Assembly: GCF_039962255.1 (NCBI RefSeq)
Contig: NZ_JAMPKY010000003.1
Location: 124,001 to 188,000 of the forward strand
Direction of reading: 5' to 3'
Source of the DNA: Leptolyngbya subtilissima AS-A7
GTDB taxonomy: Bacteria > Cyanobacteriota > Cyanobacteriia > Phormidesmidales > Phormidesmidaceae
DNA: 64,000 bases
Shown here: positions 61,210 to 64,000 of the stretch, in pieces
How positions within the stretch are numbered: the stretch's first letter is position 1
Layout: the number at the start of each line of letters is the position of its first letter
Notes under the pieces: model-generated
What the model was told of the DNA's origin: nothing
The model's input: only the letters and a program-made list of their open reading frames with translations
Databases searched by the model: none
Position numbers and translations under genes: made by a program

Positions 61210-61965
61210 ATGCCGTCCCTAGTGCGTACCGAGACAATCGCTATCCCCAGCGGCGACACCGAGATTTTGGCTTACTTGGCCGAGCCCTCCGGCCCGGGCC
61301 GGTTTGGTGCCGTCGTCGTGATTCAAGAGGTGTATGGAGTCAACAGCCACATTCGTGAGGTGGCCGAACGGCTGGCGAGGGCGGGCTACGTAGCGATCGC
61401 CCCCCACATCTATCACCGCCAGGCCCCCAGCTTTGAGGTGGGCTACACCCAGGAAGAACTGGAGCTGGGCCGCAGCTACAAGCAAGGCACAACGGCCAAA
61501 GAACTGATCATGGATGTGCAGGGGGCGATCGCCTACCTCTACAGCAAAGCCAACGTAATCCCTGAGGGCGTCGGCTGCCTCGGCTTTTGTTTTGGCGGCC
61601 ACGTTGCCTACCTGGCCGCCACCCTGCTCCAAGTCAAGGCCACGGCTTCCTTCTATGGAGCAGGTATTGCCACCATGACCCCCGGGGGCGGTGACCCTAC
61701 CCTCAGCCGCACCCCCGAGATCAAGGGCACCCTCTATGGCTTCTTCGGTGAAAAAGACCCCTTGATTGCGGCTGACGAGGTAGACCAAATCGAAGCGGCC
61801 TTAAAGGACCATGGCGTGCCCCACCAAATCTTTCGCTACCCCGGTGCTGAGCACGGCTTTTTCTGCGATCAGCGCCATAGCTACCACCCCGAAGCCGCCA
61901 GCGATGCCTGGGAGCAGGTGCTCCAGCTATTCAAGACCACTCTGCCCACAGCGCTACAAGTCTAG
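61210..61965 (+). CDS. Dienelactone hydrolase family protein
   Basis: 251-residue alpha/beta hydrolase. The nucleophile elbow is LGFCFGGH (cysteine, about 122), with the late acid/histidine in PGAEHGFF (H about 217). N-terminal VVVIQEVYGVNSHIREVAERLARAGYVAIAPHIY is family-typical. It probably hydrolyses a lactone or ester; the true substrate in cyanobacteria is unknown. Single gene, divergent from the GntR regulator. Confidence 0.88.
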   Translation: MPSLVRTETIAIPSGDTEILAYLAEPSGPGRFGAVVVIQEVYGVNSHIREVAERLARAGYVAIAPHIYHRQAPSFEVGYTQEELELGRSYKQGTTAKELIMDVQGAIAYLYSKANVIPEGVGCLGFCFGGHVAYLAATLLQVKATASFYGAGIATMTPGGGDPTLSRTPEIKGTLYGFFGEKDPLIAADEVDQIEAALKDHGVPHQIFRYPGAEHGFFCDQRHSYHPEAASDAWEQVLQLFKTTLPTALQV

Positions 61966-62687
61966 CTAGGTAAGGGCAGTTGCCTGGCTTCTAACTGATT
62001 CTCGGCTGCGTTCTCGCTCAGAGGGCGTCTACAACGTCCTGTTTTGGTAGCAAAAGGCTGAGATCTGGCTTGAATGAGGATGTTGAGCCCCAACGCCCTC
62101 CAAAGGCCAGAAGGGAGCAGTAGGTGACGAGGGCTAAAAAAACTGGGATACATCCGTGACGAGGGTTACGAAAGAGCCTTCTGCAAATAGCCCCTGCTGA
62201 GGCCTCCCCGAACGAAATTTTAGGCCTAGATTATTGTCAATTAAATGGCTGGAACTTTTTGGCAGAGCTATAAGTCAATTACCGATCGCTTGCCTGAAGC
62301 CAGGCAATTGTTCAGTAATTCAAAAAGCTTTCTAATGTGACAGTTGAAATAGCGGAAAGACTATTCGTCACATTGGCAAAAGCAGCTTTAGATTAAGGAA
62401 AGCGAGACACAGTTATCTGTTCGCCTTTAAAACAAGAGTCGCCAAGGCTATGCAGTCATCCTATTGCTATGTAGAAACTTACTTTGGCTGACTTCTCTAC
62501 TTATTAAAAGGCAAAAAGCAGTTCTTAAAGCCAGATAGACAGAGTGAGGAAGACAGGCAAATGCTCTGTTTACCACGAAGAGGGGTGCGCAAAAGCATCT
62601 TGAGTCGAATCTGCTGAGATGAATTTGCCACGGCGAATTTGATAAAGCTGTGTCCGTCCGTTGTTTGACTTTGGAGTTTATTCAAAA
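61966..62687. other. Long AT-rich leader of the second SLH gene
   Basis: 722 bp. The first ~190 bp are GC-rich without a recognised gene. From about 62230 it turns AT-rich and non-coding; promoter and a long 5' leader of the SLH gene are expected. No terminator-like hairpin for the hydrolase gene was found. Confidence 0.4.
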
Positions 62688-63923
62688 ATGTCTAATTCTT
62701 TTCGTCTAAAGTCTGGAACCGCTCTGATGTTGGCCCTAGGGTTGACCGTAGGCGCCTTTACTCCAGTGATCACCGCTGCTCCGGTAGTTGCCCAAACCCA
62801 AACTCAAACTCAATTTAGCGATGTGTCCGCCAACCACTGGGCGCGTCAGTTCATTACTAGTTTGGCGGGCAGAGGCGTGATCGCTGGTTTCCCAGACGGT
62901 ACCTTCCGTCCCGATGAACCGGTGACCCGCGCTCAGTATGCCGCTATGGTGCGTCAGGCGTTTAGCCAGTCCTCCGTGCGGACCGCGACCACTTTTGTGG
63001 ACGTGCCAGCTGACTATTGGGCCGCTGCAGCGATTCGTGAGGCCGATATGATGGGCTTTTTGTCGGGCTACCCCGGCAATATCTTCCAGCCCGATCAGAA
63101 TATCCCTCGGGCCCAGGTGCTGGTTTCCCTAGCCAATGGATTGAACTACACCGCCAGCAGCCAGAATAGCGTTAGCGTCTATCAGGATGCCTCCTCGATT
63201 CCTGAGTATGCGGTGGCTAGCCTAGCCGCTGCTACAGAGCGGCGGTTGGTGGTGAACTACCCCAATGTGCAGGTCTTACGGCCCAACCAAACGGCAACTC
63301 GGGCCGATGTGGCGGCCTTTATTTACCAGGCCCTGGCTAGCCAAAATCAGGTGGCCACGGTCAACTCCCCCTACATTGTGGGGCAGCAGGTGGCGGCTCA
63401 ATCCAGCCTACCGGCAGGCACAGTTCTGACTACGAACTATGCAGAGAGCAACAAAATTGTCGTGCTCCCCGATGAGACCGCTGATCTAACCCTGACGGTT
63501 GCCCAGGCGATCACCGACAGCACCGGTCGCGTCTTAGTGCCAGCGGGCAGTCAGGTAGTGGGAGAACTGCGTCCTAGCGGCAACGGCTCACAGTTTGTGG
63601 CCCAGGAACTGGTGCTGCCCGGCGGTCAACGGCTGGCAATTAACGCCACCTCGCAGACCGTGACCACGACGGAAACTGTTCGCCGAGGAGCTACCCTTGG
63701 CGAGACCCTGGCTGGAGCGGTGCTGGGTTCAGGTGCGGCGGCGGCGATCTCTCGCACCACTGGCGACCAAAGTGTTGGCACCCTAGAGGTCTTGGCCGGA
63801 ACCGCCACTGGAGCCACCCTGGCCCGGCTCTTTGGCCGCGACCGGGTCGAGGTAATTGCCATCAACCCCAGCCAAGATCTCACCCTGACCCTCAACCAAC
63901 CTCTGGTGCTGTCGGCTCGTTAA
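62688..63923 (+). CDS. SLH-domain protein, secreted (paralogue of 21987-23264)
   Basis: 411 residues from ATG 62688 (MSNSFRLKSGT). Signal peptide to about 40 (VVAQTQTQTQ). SLH domain 1 FSDVSANHWARQFITSLAGR with AGFPDGTFRPDEPVTRAQYA, domain 2 FVDVPADYWAAAAIREADMM, and a third degenerate one RPNQTATRADVAAFIYQALA. The C-terminal domain (about 245-411) parallels the first paralogue (LPAGTVLTTNY, VLVPAGSQVVGELRP) but has no Gly-Thr run. No barrel region. Cell-envelope location inferred. Confidence 0.86.
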   Translation: MSNSFRLKSGTALMLALGLTVGAFTPVITAAPVVAQTQTQTQFSDVSANHWARQFITSLAGRGVIAGFPDGTFRPDEPVTRAQYAAMVRQAFSQSSVRTATTFVDVPADYWAAAAIREADMMGFLSGYPGNIFQPDQNIPRAQVLVSLANGLNYTASSQNSVSVYQDASSIPEYAVASLAAATERRLVVNYPNVQVLRPNQTATRADVAAFIYQALASQNQVATVNSPYIVGQQVAAQSSLPAGTVLTTNYAESNKIVVLPDETADLTLTVAQAITDSTGRVLVPAGSQVVGELRPSGNGSQFVAQELVLPGGQRLAINATSQTVTTTETVRRGATLGETLAGAVLGSGAAAAISRTTGDQSVGTLEVLAGTATGATLARLFGRDRVEVIAINPSQDLTLTLNQPLVLSAR

Positions 63924-63954
63924 TAGGCGCTGTCTAGTCACTTAGTGCAGTTAA

Positions 63955-63992
63955 CAAACCCCTCAGTTCCCAAACGGGAACTGAGGGGTTTG
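63955..63992 (+). terminator. Terminator of the SLH gene
   Basis: CAAACCCCTCAGTTCCC and GGGAACTGAGGGGTTTG form a perfect 17-bp stem around AAAC, 31 bp after the stop. Only a short T-rich tail is visible before the window ends. Confidence 0.85.
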
Positions 63993-64000
63993 TCTTGGCA

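Noticed and set aside
1-64000. tRNA, rRNA or riboswitch genes
   Set aside because: Both strands were scanned by eye for T-loop (GGTTCGAATCC-like) and rRNA signatures and none was convincing; a covariance-model search was not possible.

Overview
The window looks like chromosomal DNA of a filamentous, Leptolyngbya/Phormidium-like cyanobacterium. The evidence is the very frequent HIP1 octamer GCGATCGC, a three-POTRA Omp85 followed by lpxC-fabZ-lpxA-lpxB, SLH-domain proteins of the cyanobacterial outer-membrane type, a plant/cyanobacterial-type IspH, LL-diaminopimelate aminotransferase and a mycosporine (UV sunscreen) cluster. No rRNA, tRNA or CRISPR array was seen. The genus is an inference; no marker gene settles it.

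Layout. 1-1.6 kb: 5' part of dapL (minus) and purC. 1.7-7.7 kb: outer-membrane and lipid A operon (Omp85, lpxC, fabZ, lpxA, lpxB). 7.8-9.2 kb: ExbB/ExbD energy-coupling pair. 9.3-13.8 kb: carbohydrate ABC importer (binding protein, two permeases, ATPase), whose gene junctions carry a G/C-strand-biased short repeat. 13.9-20.0 kb: a glycine-betaine/choline-type (Opu) ABC importer split in two, one permease on plus and permease-ATPase-binding protein on minus. Between them lie a LanC/LANCL-like cyclase homologue and two unknown genes. 20.3-23.3 kb: small unknown genes, a cupin, a MITE-like element and an SLH protein. 23.8-24.8 kb: a zinc-type alcohol dehydrogenase homologue.

25-41 kb is the accessory heart of the window. 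It opens with a 1425-residue STAND ATPase that carries 14 WD40 repeats and, unusually, a SARP/BTAD-type DNA-binding module at the C terminus. Just downstream are four AACG direct repeats spaced 11, 10 and 11 bp, the geometry used by SARP regulators. They sit in front of a gene for an exported protein built almost entirely of a 15/16-residue tandem repeat. Next come two RTX-type calcium-binding proteins (one with three tandem DUF3574 domains) that share a C-terminal cassette, and a series of small enzymes (two VOC proteins, NAD(P)-binding protein, SMP-30-like propeller, GST, GNAT, DUF924). The stretch ends with a tandemly duplicated membrane protein and decayed HicB and IS5-type transposase remnants.

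42-45.5 kb: mysA-mysB-mysC, enough for mycosporine-glycine, with no mysD or mysE beside it. 45.6-49 kb: DUF3592 protein, DUF2283 protein, ispH, a second MITE-like copy and a Doc/Fic toxin with a non-Phd partner. 49-58 kb: a helicase, a DUF192 lipoprotein, an atypical OmpR-family regulator, a CtpA-type protease, a LapA-like protein, rplI, dnaG and an FAD monooxygenase, with REP-like palindromes between genes. 58.5-64 kb: an internally duplicated lipoprotein, a GntR regulator divergent from a dienelactone hydrolase gene, and a second SLH protein closed by a strong terminator.
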